From assembly GCA_018350325.1 (NCBI GenBank), contig JAEVLN010000028.1, forward strand, positions 434,001 through 498,000: 64,000 nucleotides of DNA, given 5' to 3'. Of the stretch, positions 1 to 15,000 are shown in pieces (the first letter of the stretch is position 1; each line of letters begins with the position of its first letter). Under the pieces are notes generated by a model, which made no database searches, was not told the DNA's origin, and was given only the letters and a program-made list of their open reading frames with translations. Source of the stretch: Globodera rostochiensis. Its lineage: Eukaryota; Nematoda; Chromadorea; Rhabditida; Heteroderidae. The position numbers and the translations under genes were made by a program.

Positions 1-3000
1 TGAAATAAGTTTACGCAATTAAATTTCGGAGATATTACGCCCCACCAACTGACCTGCTTCCACTCCTTGCTCTTTGGGTCCCGCATCTCCACCAGGTACT
101 GCTCGATGAGCGCACCGCCGTCCTGGAATTAATTTTAAAAAGAAACTTAAAGCTGGATTGTTCAGCAAAACCTTCATCGGCGGGTCCCACTGCAGCGAAA
201 CAAAGTCTTTGTCCACATCGGTAATTTGTGGTCGGCCCTGGGGGGAAAAACGCAAAATGTTTTTTCATTCTAAACTCCATTGGCATTGTTTCTATCCCTT
301 CACAGAAGCTTTTTGAATTCCTTTAACTCAAATTTTTTGTTTACCGGTTTGCCCGGCTCGTCCCATGGGTTCTTGATTTGGTAGTGCTTGTCCGTTGCCA
401 ACGGCTCCGACTCGCCCTCCTTGTTGATCGCTTTTACTCGAAACTTGTACGCTATTGATTTTAAAAATTTATTAAACATTTAATAAATATGCAAAATTAT
501 TACCCCCCTTCTCTTTCAACCCTTTGACTTGCAGCGACGTTTCGCCCGGCCCGACCTGGCCAACTGGCACAAATTTGCCACCACCGTCAACGTCCTAAAA
601 GTAAAAGGTTGCACAGTCACTAAAGTACAAAACCCCTAAAGAAAAAGGCGTGTTACAGTAATTGAATGCGTCTTACTGTCCTAATCGGTTTGGTAAGGCA
701 TCAAAATTATGAAAAAAAAATTGGAGTTTTTCGAAAAATGTCATCAGACTCGAGATGGTGTACGGGTAATTAAGCACCCAAAAATTGGGTATCAAAAAGA
801 AATTCTGACTTATAACTTTCTCCAACCTAAACCGATTAGGTTAAACATAATTCCAAATAAAAGCTCTAGATGAGTAGAAGCTATCTTCAAACAGAATCTA
901 GTCGATTGTTCCTCGAGATAACTGGACTAATTTGTAAGGGATATGCAATGACCTGAGCCTCCACAACGTATCCGGTCAGCGGCTCTCCTCCGTCGTCCGC
1001 TTAATGTATTTTGATCATTAATAAAAAAATGCGTAAATTTTTCCGCTGGTGCCCAACTTCCATGCCCAGTTTTCAGGTACTCCTCGGAAGACACACACCA
1101 GGGATATAACGGATTACGGACTTTTTTGGGTCCGGAATTCCGGACCTTTTTTGAGTCCGGAATTCCGGACATTGTAAAATAATCCCCGGAGAGTAAAGGT
1201 GCCCCAGGCAAAAGGAAATTATGAATTTATCGAAAGTTTGGAGGGGGGCGGGGATCTGACGAGAAAATTGTGATGCGTAGAGGCGAAGAGTGTAGACACA
1301 TCTTTTTTTAAACCTTACCGGGCGGCTTCCACGCCAACGTCTATAACATTTAACAAAAATTTAATTTTTATAAAATTTATTCATTAAAACGTGCCGCGCC
1401 ATCCGCACAAATGTCGCTGACCGCCAGCGGGCCCTTGGGCGGCTCGGGTCGGCCCACCACCGTCACATTGGCACTTGACTCGCATTCGCCACTTTTGTTC
1501 TTCAGTCTGATTGTGAATTTGCCCGAATCACCGCGCTGCGCGTCCTCAATCTTCAGCACAGTTTTGCCCTTCTCAGTGGTCATTTTCACACGTCCACCAG
1601 TCTTAATTATGGAAAATTTAATATTTTTAATACAAAAAAACAAATATATAAAGCAACCTTCAACGGCTTCCCGTTGACCTCCCAACTGACAGCCGGGAGC
1701 GGCTCCCCTGCGATGGGAACCTCGTATTTGATCGTTTCGCCCACCCGCAGGCGCTGATCCTGTATGCCACCGGCGGTAAACGCCGGAGGGGCTAAAATGC
1801 GTCAAAATGTTCAAAAAGCCGTTAGCAAACTTCAAGCGGGTTTTTTCGAAAAGAATTTTTTAAATTTAAGTCGAATCATAAAATGTTTTTTATCGCAAAA
1901 CCCCCCAAAATATACACAGACTCGGTTTTGCTTGGATCTTGAACGGTTTGCCGTGGTCGCACGGGTCGCCCGGGCCTGCCTTGTTGACTGCGCGAACTCG
2001 GTAGTAGTACTCCTTGCCCTCCACCACCTTGTCATCCACCATCTGGTGTTTGCCGGTCCCGCTGGCCGGCACAGTGCCAACGGTGGCCCAGTCCTTGTCC
2101 GACTTGTCTCTGCGCTCCACAATGTACTGCTCCACGGGGGCGCCTCCGTCTTCCGCTTAAATGTTTTGATCATTTATAAATAAATAAATGCATAAATTTT
2201 TGCTGGTGCCGCACAAAAAAAATTTGTGCGGCAAAATGTAAATGAATATACTGTACAAGGAAAATGCCAACATTTGCATAATGTGCGGGCCTTTGCCTAC
2301 TGGTTGATGTGTGAAAAGTAAAAATTTGCCATTTTTTTCATTATTCCTTCGCATTTAGCAAATAATGGACTTAATTCAAATATGTTGACTCGGTATATTC
2401 AATCATTGATGAAAATATTGGCCTAAGTACCGTACACCTTGACCATTTGTTTTGAATTAATTTACCCAATTTCTTTGGCACACATCTGTCTTTAAACCTT
2501 ACCGGGTGGACTCCACTGCAGCGTCAGCGTGTCAGCGCTGATGTCGGACGCCTCCATCTGCCGGGGTTTGCCTGAAGAATTATCAATGATCAACAAAAAT
2601 GATCTAATCCATATTTAGAAAGGATTAGGCCAGATCAGAACCCGTGGGACTGCGCACAGAGAATCAAATCAATTTGAAGTGGATGCCAAACACTGCTTAC
2701 CAGGAACCATGTACGGGTTTTTGGCCAAAATGGTTTCGCCCGTCAACGGTTCTGACTCGCCGATCTCGTTGAACGCTTTAACTCGGAACTAAAAAATGGC
2801 ATTTTAAAATCCAAATTAATTGAAAAACGACACGACCTTGTACTGCTCATGCTCCTTCAGGTTGTTCACTTGGAACTCGGCAATCTTTGTCTCCCCAATC
2901 TTTTTCCACGGGCCTCCTGGCCCCTCCTGCATTTCGACGATAAAGCCCCGGGTTGGTGACAGTTCATCAGCTTCAGCAGGCTTCCATTTTAGCTTCTTTA

Positions 3001-6000
3001 AAAAATTATTATTTTTTAATTTAAAAAATGGTTAAGCCATTTGCTTACGCAGCTGTCCGCCATCACGTCCACCGTGTCAAGTGGACCCTTGGGCGTCTTC
3101 GGCTTGCCCTTGACTATCAGCTCAAACGGGGCAGCTGAGGACACGCCGCCGGTGTTCTCCAACTGCAGTGACCACTTGCCCGCCTCGTTCTTTTGCGGAT
3201 TCTTGAACACAATCTCGGCCACATCGCCGTTGATCACCACCTAAAATCACCAACATGTTCAAGCAGTCCTTGACATTAGCTACAGGAGTGGGTCTTACTT
3301 CAACAAGGTCCTTCATCTTGTCCAAATCCACCGGCTTTCCGTTGCGCAACAGAATTGGCTTCGGATCGCCTCGTCGAGTGCCCTTCACCTCGAACGGCAC
3401 CTTCACCCGCTTCTCCTTGCCCGCCTCGCACTCGATTTTCTGTGGCTTCCATTTGATCACCGGTTTCCGCTCCGCTTCCAACACGGTGATCCGGCAAGAG
3501 CCGCGCAGTCCGGCAACGTCAATCTCGTATTTGTCTGCCTCGTTCATCTCAATCTTCGAAATTTTCATGTTGTGCATGCCGCTGCGCGACTGGCACTCGA
3601 ACTTGGAGCCGGGCATGGAACTGAACTCCAAAAAATGTTAAATATGTAATTATTTGTGATCATTTCTATTGGTTTTCTATGCTAATCAAATCATTTCTCG
3701 GACAAAAATCTGGCATAAATTGATCAGAAGTCACAATTTTGACAAGACCTGATCGCCTTTCCGTTGCGGAACCACTGGGCCGGCGTTCGTGTGTCTTTGG
3801 TCTCGCAGTTCAGGTTCACGTCGTCCTTCTCGAACACTTGTTGGTCCTCCAGCTTTTTGATGAATTTGTTCAACGGGTCCACGATCAGTTGAGCCATTGT
3901 TTTGTCGTCTTTTGTTATGCATTTGTACTCGCCGTGATCTTCAATGCGCACTTCGGTGATCAACAGACGACGTCGACGGCCAGCCTTTTCTTCCTGGAAT
4001 ATATTATATTGAGAGTAAAGCCCGGACTTGAGAACCGATCGAGAATCTCGGGTCAAAAAAACAAGATTTCGGTAGAGAATCTCGAAAAAACTCGTCGAGA
4101 TTTTATCAAGATTTCTATCGAGAATCTCGATCGGTTCGAGCTCAATTTGAGAGTGATCAAAACAAATTGGATTGTTAGGTTTAGAATTTGATCTGATACT
4201 GATCACAAATTTGTTCCCACCTTGAAGTGTCGTCCGTCCATCTTGATCTTCGCGCCGTCATGGAACCACTCCACATCGATGTCCTTATCGTTCACATCGC
4301 ATTCAAACGTGGCATTTTCTTTCTCATTGGCACGCTGGGACTTCAACGGCACCACAAATGTGTCACGTGGCTCCTCGACGTACACTTGGCATTTGCTGCA
4401 AATTCAAATTTGATAAAATGTCGACAATTTTTGATAAATTTGTTAAAAATATATAAATACGCGCCGCCCACCTGTACACGTCTTTGTTGACGAAGGCGGT
4501 CCACACGCCCTGGTCAATCTGTTCCACGACTCGGATGTTCAGTGTGAAACGGCCCGCCGCATCCTTATCAGCTTTATAGCGCGCGTCGTCTCTGCAAACG
4601 TTTAATTTAAATTAAAGTTTTTGTTTTTCAAATTTAAAATTTTGTCAGATTTGAAACACTAACCTAAAAATACCCTCCAGGCATATTCTTTAAGCATTTC
4701 AAATTTTATTTTAAATAAATAAAGCTTTTTGTCGCACATCATTTTTGCACCATTAATCACAAATTTGATTTGAATTATACGCCTTCCTTACATGTCAATT
4801 GGCTTGCCGTCCCGTTGCCAAACCAACGGTGCCCTCGCGCTGTTCAGTTTGCAAGTCAAAACGCCCTGTTTGGTACGGTATATCTCCATGGTGTTCGGCA
4901 ACGGTGTCAAGAACACGTATTTGATTGGTGGTTCTGAACATTTAAAATCCATAAAATCTGTGCTGATCAAACTCGGAATAAAAATCGATAAAAAAATACT
5001 GATCTGATCAAAAAAGATGACAGACAAAGCGCCATGATTTAGTAAATGTATTTCCAACCCAATTACTGATCAAATAATAAATCAGTATTGCGTAATTTGG
5101 TCCGTAAAATGCGCATTGCTATTCTGATCAGTTTCCGGGATACAAACAAATCCATTAAATAAAAAAATCAGCTCTTACCCTCCACAGTGACAAAAGAATG
5201 GGTGGGCACACCGTTTGCCTCGCATACGTACTTGCCGCTGTCGTCCGGGTCCGGATTGTTGATGATCAGAGTGATGGATTGTTTGTCGATCAGTATTTTG
5301 TACTTGAGCCCACCCGAAAACAGCTCCTTTCGATCCTTATACCATCGCACTAAAATTTGCAATGTTGCTTAAAAATATTAAACATTAATACTAGTTTTAT
5401 TAATTTTTGTAACAAAAATTGATTGATCACTATAAAACCAACAAATGTGTACCTTTGGCGTTGGCGCGCGAGTACTTGCATTTCAGCTCTGCAATCTTGT
5501 TCACCTGCTGCTGAAACTGAAGCTTTTCCGCCAGCGGCTCCACCCAACGCTCCTCGCGCTTTCCAGGAAACAGCGAGGCCCTGAAATCGTTCAATGTTAG
5601 CGAAATGTCTTTTTTTGAATTTAAAAAAGTTTTCCAAAACGAAAGCCCCCGGGGGTTTAGCGGAAATAGTGCGGGAGGAAAAGGTGTAGAACAGTATAAT
5701 TCTTGCAGCGGTTGGAGCAGCAACTTCCCCAAATTATTTTGCCAATCGATTTTTTAAATTCATTTTTTCCATTTCCAAATATCAAAGTCATTAATTAACC
5801 AGCAGCAAACATGTAAAATTTTAACTCTGAGTTTGGGGTATCAAATTTGTCTGAATAATTAAGTGTAAAAAAAGTATTAGCAAAATTTTGGTACAAAATT
5901 TGTTTTGTCCAAACTCGAAATTTCTATGCTATGCACAAGAATCATATGAAAAAGTCCCGCACAAAAAATGCCAAATCTGTTCCCACAAATTCGGCACACT

Positions 6001-9000
6001 CACCGTCGCTCGGCCTCGCTCTTCGGCTCCGCGTCGCTCTTTTGGCGGTCCTTCTCCTTCTCCGAAACCGAAATGCTGGTGTCACGCTTCTTCAGCTTGG
6101 CCCGGAAGTCCAGGTTGGACTGCAATTTTTGTATTTAGTTGTTTGGCATTATGTTTTTTTTGAAAACTACTCAAAATGTAGCTCTATAGAAAAAAATGGA
6201 CCTCGGCGGCCGGTGTCACCAGCAGCTTGGCGCCCACCTCCTCCTTGCCATGCGCGTTCTTCACCGCCAGTGTGTACTCGTCTTCGTCTTGCGGGCGACA
6301 TTTGCCGATGATCAAGGAGACCTAATAAACAAAAATGTGGTCAATAATTGGTCACTTTAGACTTCCGATCATCCTTAAATTGATGATCGAGTAGGAAGAA
6401 GACAATTAAAAATAAGCAAAACTCAAAATTTCCAAGACTACAAGGAAGCAGCTTGTTGAAAAGAGGAAATTTTAATTAAATAACAAAAAAAGGTTCCAAA
6501 CAGTCAGGACTTTTTTTTAAATGAAACGCCAAACTTTCAAACATCGGGCGAATATAAACTATCTATCTAAAAAAATGAATTGTCAAAATTTAAATAATGA
6601 GGTTAAATTTGCCTAAAACGTTCGTCTGAACACTCAGAAATTCTAAACATCAAAAATAAAATTATTTAAAAACGAATCGCCAAAAATTCTCAAATTTTGA
6701 GTTGTCCGGACCTGTCCGGTGTCTCCGTCAGTTTGGCATCGCACCCGGCCCGTCAACGGCACTTCCCGGCCACCCTTCTTCCACACAAATGTGGGCGCTG
6801 GATTGCCCTCCACAACGCACTTCATGATGGCCATCTCACCCTCAACCACCGTCACATTCTCCGGTATCTCAACAATGCGAGCCGGCGTGCCAGAAGTGCC
6901 CAAGTCCTTCAACGGCACTTGTGGCTTGTCCAACATTTCGGCAAACGATTCGCGGCGCATGTCAACGCTGCTACGGCGCTGGAATTCCGAAAAAAAAAAC
7001 ATCGACTGGCATTTATTTGACAGGAAACCGCAAGCTTGGAGCATAATTTATACACTTTTTGGCTTATCAAAGAAAAAAAATAGAAATTTTGTTCAATTTA
7101 AAACTTTAATAATATGCTCCTGTAAGAGAACGGAAACAATTAAAGAATTGAATGACACAGAAGAGGTACAATTCGAGAAGAATGATCAAATCAAGACTAA
7201 AAAGAATATATAAATAAAGTGCAACTACCGTACATTCAACGGGACTGTTTCATGATACCGTAAAGCATAAGGAGTGCGCACCGAATTTACTATACAGTAC
7301 TCAACACCCACATACACAGTGGTGAGCAGTCGGGTAGCGTAAACTGTACCCTTATGCTGCCCCGCCGGTACTGCTCCAGCTCGGTGGACTCGCGCCGTTC
7401 GGCAACGGGCGTGCGCAGTGAGTCGCGCTTAAGCATCTGCCCATCGTCGGGGCGTGGCGACAGACTGTGGCGCGGCTCGGACATATGCCGCAGGTCGACC
7501 GCCTCCAGGCCTTCCTTTTGCTCCTCCTTTTTCACCTTGGCAGCCTTCTTCAGCTGCACCTGCTGGAACTCGTGCTCCACACGCTTCTTGCCCACTTGGA
7601 TGCCCTGCAGGCGTTGCATCGAATTGCGCTTCAGCTGAGTTGCCTCCTGCGTGTGCGTGATTTGTGTGTCAGGGATTGGAATGTGTGCGTGATCAGAAGG
7701 CAATTTTGGAGAAGGGAAGTGTGCCGGATTGTCTAATCAGTGTTTGCGTGATCAGGCTCAAAATCATCTGATCTGGTCAGGTCAATTTAAAAAGCATAAT
7801 CATGAAAACACTGATTATTATGCCTTGTGTTCCCAAGGAATGAAAGAAAGTTGCCAGATTTGGTGTTTAAAAATATTTTTGATCAGAAAAGCTCTACCCT
7901 CTTTTTTTACTCTAGTGCTCGAAATGGCCCTACATTAAAATACCAATTTCTTTAGCGGATTCCCTTCAAAATTAAGTTATTTCTACCGTAATCCATCCAC
8001 CCCAAATTTTAGCTGGTTGTGTGTACTGTGGTGCTCATTCTGTATTCAACCGTATCCACCTGTTCCGACATCATCAGTTTATGTTGGTTGGTGGTTGGTT
8101 GTTGAAGTGGAAGGGATTAGTTGAATTGAACAGAGGGGAAGAAAAGGCCAGCCGACAACAAATGCTCATTCATTCATAATACTGTACTATTGTGTATTAA
8201 TATAATAGTGTACTATTGTGTATTAATATAATACTGTACTATTTGTGTATTAATATAATACTGTTCTATGTGTATTAATATAATACTGTACTATTTGTAT
8301 TAATCAAACAACAACAGAAGAGGAATGAACGCATTTCGCGGAAACAAACAACTAAAAAGCAAAAGATCCCACCAATCAAATTTAGCAAAATATTAAACAA
8401 AAAATAGCTTAATGAAGGAATTTTGAGCAAATAAAATTAGGAAAAAGGAATAAAAATATATTATATAATACATTCATGGGAACGAATGCTTGAGCAAACA
8501 AAAGGTTGGACGGGAGAGGACAGATAAACACAAAAATTACGAGAAGTGCTTCTTCATCGCGCGCGAGCGCAAGATGATGAAGAAATAAATGATGTTACAG
8601 AATCGGATTTTTTGCGGATCAAAAATTAAAAAAAGGCAAAAATTAAACGAAAGAAATCTGACGGCGATAAAAAAACACACAAATATTAAAAAGCCTTCCG
8701 ATCGGAGCCGATTAAATTAGGAGGGGGTAAAATTTGCCAAAATTTTCAACAAAAATGATTTTTTTTGACAGAATCACAGAAAGCACATTTAAAATTTTAC
8801 GACTTGCCCATTTCCAAAATCGATGCCCTGTTCCTAAATTTGTGATCCCATCAACTGCATCGATTGATCGGTGCCCCTCCGATCTCCCCCCCCCCCCCTC
8901 AAATTCCATCACAAATTCGAATTCCAAGCCAATCGATCGGAAAGCCTTTTTGAAGAGAGCTGTTTTTTTGTTTTGTTTCGGCTTACCCGGTACTCCTCTG

Positions 9001-12000
9001 CTTGGTCGCTGATCGCCGCTGCTTGACTAGGTTTCTTACGGCCGACCTGGATCATTGTTGGGGTACGACCGTTGGCCTGAATCAAACCAAAAATTGTGCA
9101 CGGAGGAGGTAAAGCAACGAGGGGATTTATGTTGTTCAACTGAACACAGAAAACGGTAGACAAAGAGATACAGTATGACAAAAGACGACGACGACGATAC
9201 GATAATAGGACAAGACTTAATTTTGAAAAGTATGTATTGTTTAGCGGATCAATTTATGGCTTTTTTCGTTAAAATTTTTGATACGTTGTAAAAGGCACAA
9301 GACTTTTCGCCAACGCAATTTTGGCGTGCATTCAAAAACTCAGACAAAAGCAGGACAGTAACAAGCATGCTTTTAACAAAAAGTTATAGTTGAATCAAAT
9401 TTTGAAAATCGCTTCGCGAAACACATGTAAAAGCAATGAACATTTCGCCATGTTTTTTGAATTTTAAATTTGGCGTGCGCGCGCGCGCAAAACCCTCCAG
9501 GGGAAACATAAAAAAAACGAACGTCCTCCGTGGACATAGATAGCTGTGCTTCAGTTGCAAATTCTTGGTCGGGCAGCGCTTTCTTGCGCCGCGGGGGGCT
9601 GGTAACCCGCATCGTAGTCTGATTGAGCTCAGTTAAAACGGACGATTTGGCACCCCGGGACTCGAAGCGGTTGGCCAAATTGGCCACCGACGTCCGGCGT
9701 GCCGTCTTTGCCGGTCTGGACGGGCCTTCATCATTGTCGGCACTTGTGCCGTTCGAAGTGGTGATGGAGGTGGCCATCCTCTGCTCGTTTGGACTTCGGA
9801 TGCTAGCCTATACATTTTTTTGGCATTTATTTTTTGCTTAAATTTTACTTAAACCGACATTTTTCATTTACGGCAAATTTCGCTAAAACTATTATACATT
9901 TTGGCATTTTGAATGTTTTGTTACCGCAGTGCCGTTGTTCTCTCGCTTGACATGGAAATGTGTGCGCGAAAATGGATGCTGGCTCGACATTTAGTGCATA
10001 GATTTTGATTTTGTAGCAGAGCGCATTTTGTGTTAAACGAGCGCAACAATGGTTGACAGGACGACTGGACGGACGGATCAGAACGAATTAGGTTTTGATC
10101 TGGATGGAGTTGATTGATCAGAGATCGGACAAGACAAAAAAGAATTCCCCTAACCTTGAACAGCCTTTTAAATGCTTCCATTTAAAATTGTTCTAATAGT
10201 GATTTGCATAAAATGATCAGACCTCAGGTACACAAAAGCTAAATCTGATCAACTTAAATCAATAATAAATAATCGTATTTACTAATCAGCTAATCAAACA
10301 TTTAATTATTTAATTGTTCTGATAGTGATTGACATAAAATGACCTAAGATCTGACCTCAGGTAACAGATTAAATCTGATCAACTTACAATAGAACAATAA
10401 TAAATGAAATCTACTGATCAGCTAATTAAAAGGCCCCCTTAAATTTTGTCCGCTAGTCCGATCTCTAATCCGAATTAATGAATGATGACGAGATTTTGAT
10501 GGAATGAGTATAAAATTGCTGGAATGGATGACGCTAATGGGCGGCAGCGGATGTGAGTGGAGGAGAGTAGGAATGTTTTCAAAAGGCACTTGAATCGCCA
10601 AATTTTGTTGGGACAACAAAATCATCGAGTGGATGAAAAGCCGTGGGGAAGCGAGCGAGCCGATCAGTCAGATCGATCAGACCGATCGGAACGGTGCCGC
10701 CTCCCCTCCTCAAAAATTCGACCCAATTGTTTGCAAGAAAGAGCTGGATGATGTTGCACTCTCTGCTGCTGTTTTGGCTTCACCATCATGGAGCTACTCT
10801 AGGCTACCTGCTGCTGGTGATGGCCGACTGGTGGAGGGGGGGGGGGAGGGCACATATCGAATTGCTTGAAAATGGGAAGAAAATTAGCGAGCGAGCGCTT
10901 TTCCCCCGAGGGGGGGGGGAAGGGGGGTGGGGTGGTGATGGGTCGGAGTTGGCGGGATGAAAAACGGAACAGATGGGCGCCATGCCGACCGGAAGAAGAT
11001 GAATGAAGCGGATGGATCTCCCTATCGATGAAGGGAGAAGCCGGGTGGCGTGAGCCTGTCTGTCGATCAACGCTTCAATGAGATCGAAGCAAAAAGTGCG
11101 AAAAAAATGGATGGAGTTCAGTTCAAAGAGAAGAAAGAAAACGAAGAAGCGCCCCCGAGGGGTAAATAAATAAAGAATTTCACTTCCCTCCATCCCCCGA
11201 GGGGAATAGATAAATCGGTGTGGCCAATTGATGGGGCGGCCAATAAATTTAATCGCTGAAATTGCTTTTTGAAAAGCGAGCCGCTGTGTTGATTTGGTTT
11301 GGCGTTTTGTTGATTAGTCGTTAGTGTTATGAAACGAAAATTTTACAAAATTTAAACAAAGGCTCCAAATTAAACAAATCATAAACAGCAAAAATTCAGG
11401 CTTTGCTATGTCGGCTCCTAAATCTATTTACCCAAAATTTTAAAAAATTCGGGAAAACCCAAATTCAATGACCACAATACTCGGTGGAATGTGGCCAAAT
11501 ATGCCAAAATGCTGGAGAAAGGATGGCGCCGGCATCCTTTGTCCAGCACCAACCTCGTTTGGATTTGGCGACGGAGATTTTGCCGGTTTTGGTGATGGAG
11601 ACTTTTGCTGCTTCGCCTCCTGGATGGTCACGGACGGCTTCTTCGTCTTTGGAGGCGGTTGTTCGGAGATGGACGATGTGCGCTCGTCGTCCGACTCGCC
11701 GCCAGCGCTGTCGGAAAGCGCGAGCAGTTCACGGCGACGGTCCGCCGGAATTTTGAGCCCACTGGCGGGAATGTCGTCGCTGGCTTGCGAAAGCTGAAAT
11801 TTGAACAATTAAATTTTTAAATTTATTTTTGGCATTTTGTTGCTTTAATACTTTGGGTTAAGAATCGGCGGGATTGGGACACAGACAGATTTTTGAGATC
11901 GAATTTGGCGTAAATTACATGGTCAGAATTCAACTAACTACGAGGAAACAAACTTTGGAATGATATTTAAAAAATAATTATTCAAATTAAATTTTTAACG

Positions 12001-15000
12001 ATTTTTATAAAATGCCAGTTCCCGATCTCCGCCGATCACTATATTTTTAAGTTTGGTTTGAAGTGTTTGAGGAAAAAGTCAATTAAAAGAGTAATAAAAA
12101 TTCTTTTTATAAAAAAGTTTGGAATTGTTAATTTTAATAATAATTGTCATTTAAACAAAATAGATTAGAACCGAGAGTGGTGCACAAAGACTACGAATTG
12201 TCAGAGTTTATGAGATGATTGATAATTGTTGTATGGTTATTATTATGCTGTTGGCTTGGCTATGGTAAAATAATAAAAAAATTATTAAAAATGAATTAAA
12301 AGTGCCTTAGGCAAAAATGTTATGCTCAAATTGATATAGGTTGATGATAATGGTGTAAACAAGAAAATTTCTCGGGTTTGAATGGTAAACTATAGCATTA
12401 GTTATGGATAAAATATGCCAAACGCGTAGAGGTTACAGTGCCTGAGGAGTGCTTTCTGCCGCGGGATCGTGCCAAGATCAACAGGGGAGACAATTTGAAA
12501 TTGAGCATGGCATTGTTGATGAACTAACCGCATTAAGAACAGCGCTATTCCGCCGTATGGCGGCCACCCACGGCACCTCCGGCGTCTCTTCAACGCTTTT
12601 TGTCCGCTCCACCTCAATTGTCGGGACATGCTTTGAATGGAAGTCAATGATGTCATCAAGAATTGCGTTGTTGGCCACCGATCCGCGCGGTAGCCTGTTC
12701 AGCACGAACGCGTGGACGGCACTGAGTCGTCGTTGTGCCGTTGCCCGATTCCGTTGCGCTTCCTCTTCCACCTCTTCTCGCAGTTGCTTGGCTCGAATGG
12801 CACTCCGGAAGCCGGGCGGGGTGGCTTTGGACAGCGAGTTGCCCTCCTTTTTTGTGTCTGTACTGTTCGGATTTGTAGCAGAACGGAATCCAGGCGGAAC
12901 GGCATTGGCCTGATGACTTTGAGTGGCACTATGGAAGACGGGCGAAATGGTTTTGGACACAGATTCGGGACGGCTTTCGGTGCCTGTACTGCTTGAAGTT
13001 GATGGACCCAGCTCCTCCTCATTAATGACGTCCAGCGGATGGGTTGGCGGATCAGAGGAGGAAGAAAATGACTCGCCGGTGCTGCTCTTCCATGACATTT
13101 TTTATTTCCACGAAAGTGTTGTCGCGAGAATCAATGCCGAAAAAAGTCGTTAATCCTCGAGGATTTTTGTCGATCGATGTCCTGCGTGAAAGAAGTTGCT
13201 TCTCGAATGTCTCTTCAAAGCGCTAATCCAAGGCATTTCATGGCCAAGCGATCAGGCAGTTTAAAGTTGATCAGAGGCGGCAAAAATCACGTAAATTGGA
13301 TACAAAAGACCTCCCCGCCCCGCTGATCAGATCACCCTTATCCCCCCCCCCCCCAAAGCAGAAGCGGCGCATGTAATTCGATGCTGTGCAAATTCTCGCA
13401 TTTTCGGATTTTGCGTTCGCGCAAAACTCGCTATTTTATAGGCGTGGCAAAAATACAAGGTATGGCGCTTTTCGGAATAAAGAGAGTCGCATAAATGAAT
13501 CAATGACAAGGAGCAAAACTTAAAATATGAATCACCAGAAGTGGTTTAAAAATTTTTTGTTTTCAAAATAATCCAAAATTTTTTCAAAACCAAAAAGAAT
13601 TGTTGAATGCTTTGTATTAAAAACAATTTAATAAAAAGATATGCAAAGCATAAAAGTAAACAAAAAAAATTAAAAAGTGAATTTGCTTAAGCAAACTTTA
13701 TGAAGACTTATTTGTTAAGGAATATTTATAATTATGACGTCATCTAATGAAAAATGATGAAATTCCAGATTTCTGTTTTTAAAATGAATTAATTTTCAAG
13801 ATTTAATTTTGTTTTGATAAATTTTTTCATTGATTTAGTAATTTGGCGAAATAATGCATGGACTGTAAGATTTGCCGTTTTAAATGATTTTGCAACGAAT
13901 GTTTTTGAAATGGGACCTACAGTACCCACCTCTTCCTGTGTTGAGCGTCGACTTCCCGAATATTTGCCCGCCTTTGGTGATGCTGCGCCGCTTTCTGATG
14001 GCGATGGACTCTAAACAAAAAAAAGAAAAATTCTGATTAAGAGGAATACATTTTTAAAATTTTTTCTTAAAATATGCGAAAAAGCTTTACGAACAATAAA
14101 TTCATTTAAAAGCCTTACTTAAAACGCCAACAAACCAATAAGAAATTTAAAAAAATTTGGATTTTTTCCCATTCATTCAAATTTACATGGATTTGGACGC
14201 GCTTCTCAGGCACCATTTGGTCCTGTTCCGGAACCTCCTCCTTTTTGGCAACGATTCGCCGCTTCTTTTGCTTCGCCGTTCCGTTTGTGTCCAGCTCCAT
14301 CTTCTCGACCTTTAAAAATTATGTCCAAAACGAAAAATTAAAACATTTTTTAGGAGTTAGTCAGTTTCAAATTTTTAAAAATAATTAAATGGAAAAATTA
14401 TTTAAAAAATAAAAAAAAACGTGCCACCTCTCCCCCCCCTCACCTTCTTTTGCTTCTTTTCCAGCTCCGTTTTCTCCGCCTCCGACATCTCCCACTTGAC
14501 CATGGCGGATGTTTGCGTCTCGCCAAAGTCGCTGTTGGCCAAGCACTTGTACAGGCCCGACTTGGTCTCCGTCATGTTGGAGATGGTCAACCGCGCGACG
14601 CGCCCGTCAAAGGCAGACGCGTACTCGGACGACTGGCTGATCGTTTTGCCGTCCCTAAACGAATTTAAACATTAATTACGTCAAGAATTTAATGATTCAA
14701 TAATGATTCAAATGCCAACATATATAAATATTTGTTGATCAAATACGGGGGTTTAAATCTTTTTTTGATCTAAAATTTTTTGTGTGTAAGCTGATTAATG
14801 CGTAAATTGATTGGCAGGGCGGATTAATGAGAGGAGGAAAATTTTGCTACAAGCGAATTGTGCTGTAATTAAATGGAGGGGGGAGGGGGAATTTGTGTAA
14901 CAATTTGAGTTGTTAGGAAACGGCGGATTTTAGGTTTGGTGAAAATTTTTCAAAACGTTGAAAATATTGAAAAAATGGATTTTTAGCATTTATTGGAAAT

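Noticed and set aside
9477..9489. GC dinucleotide run as a possible Z-DNA or regulatory element
   Set aside because: Too short to carry weight.
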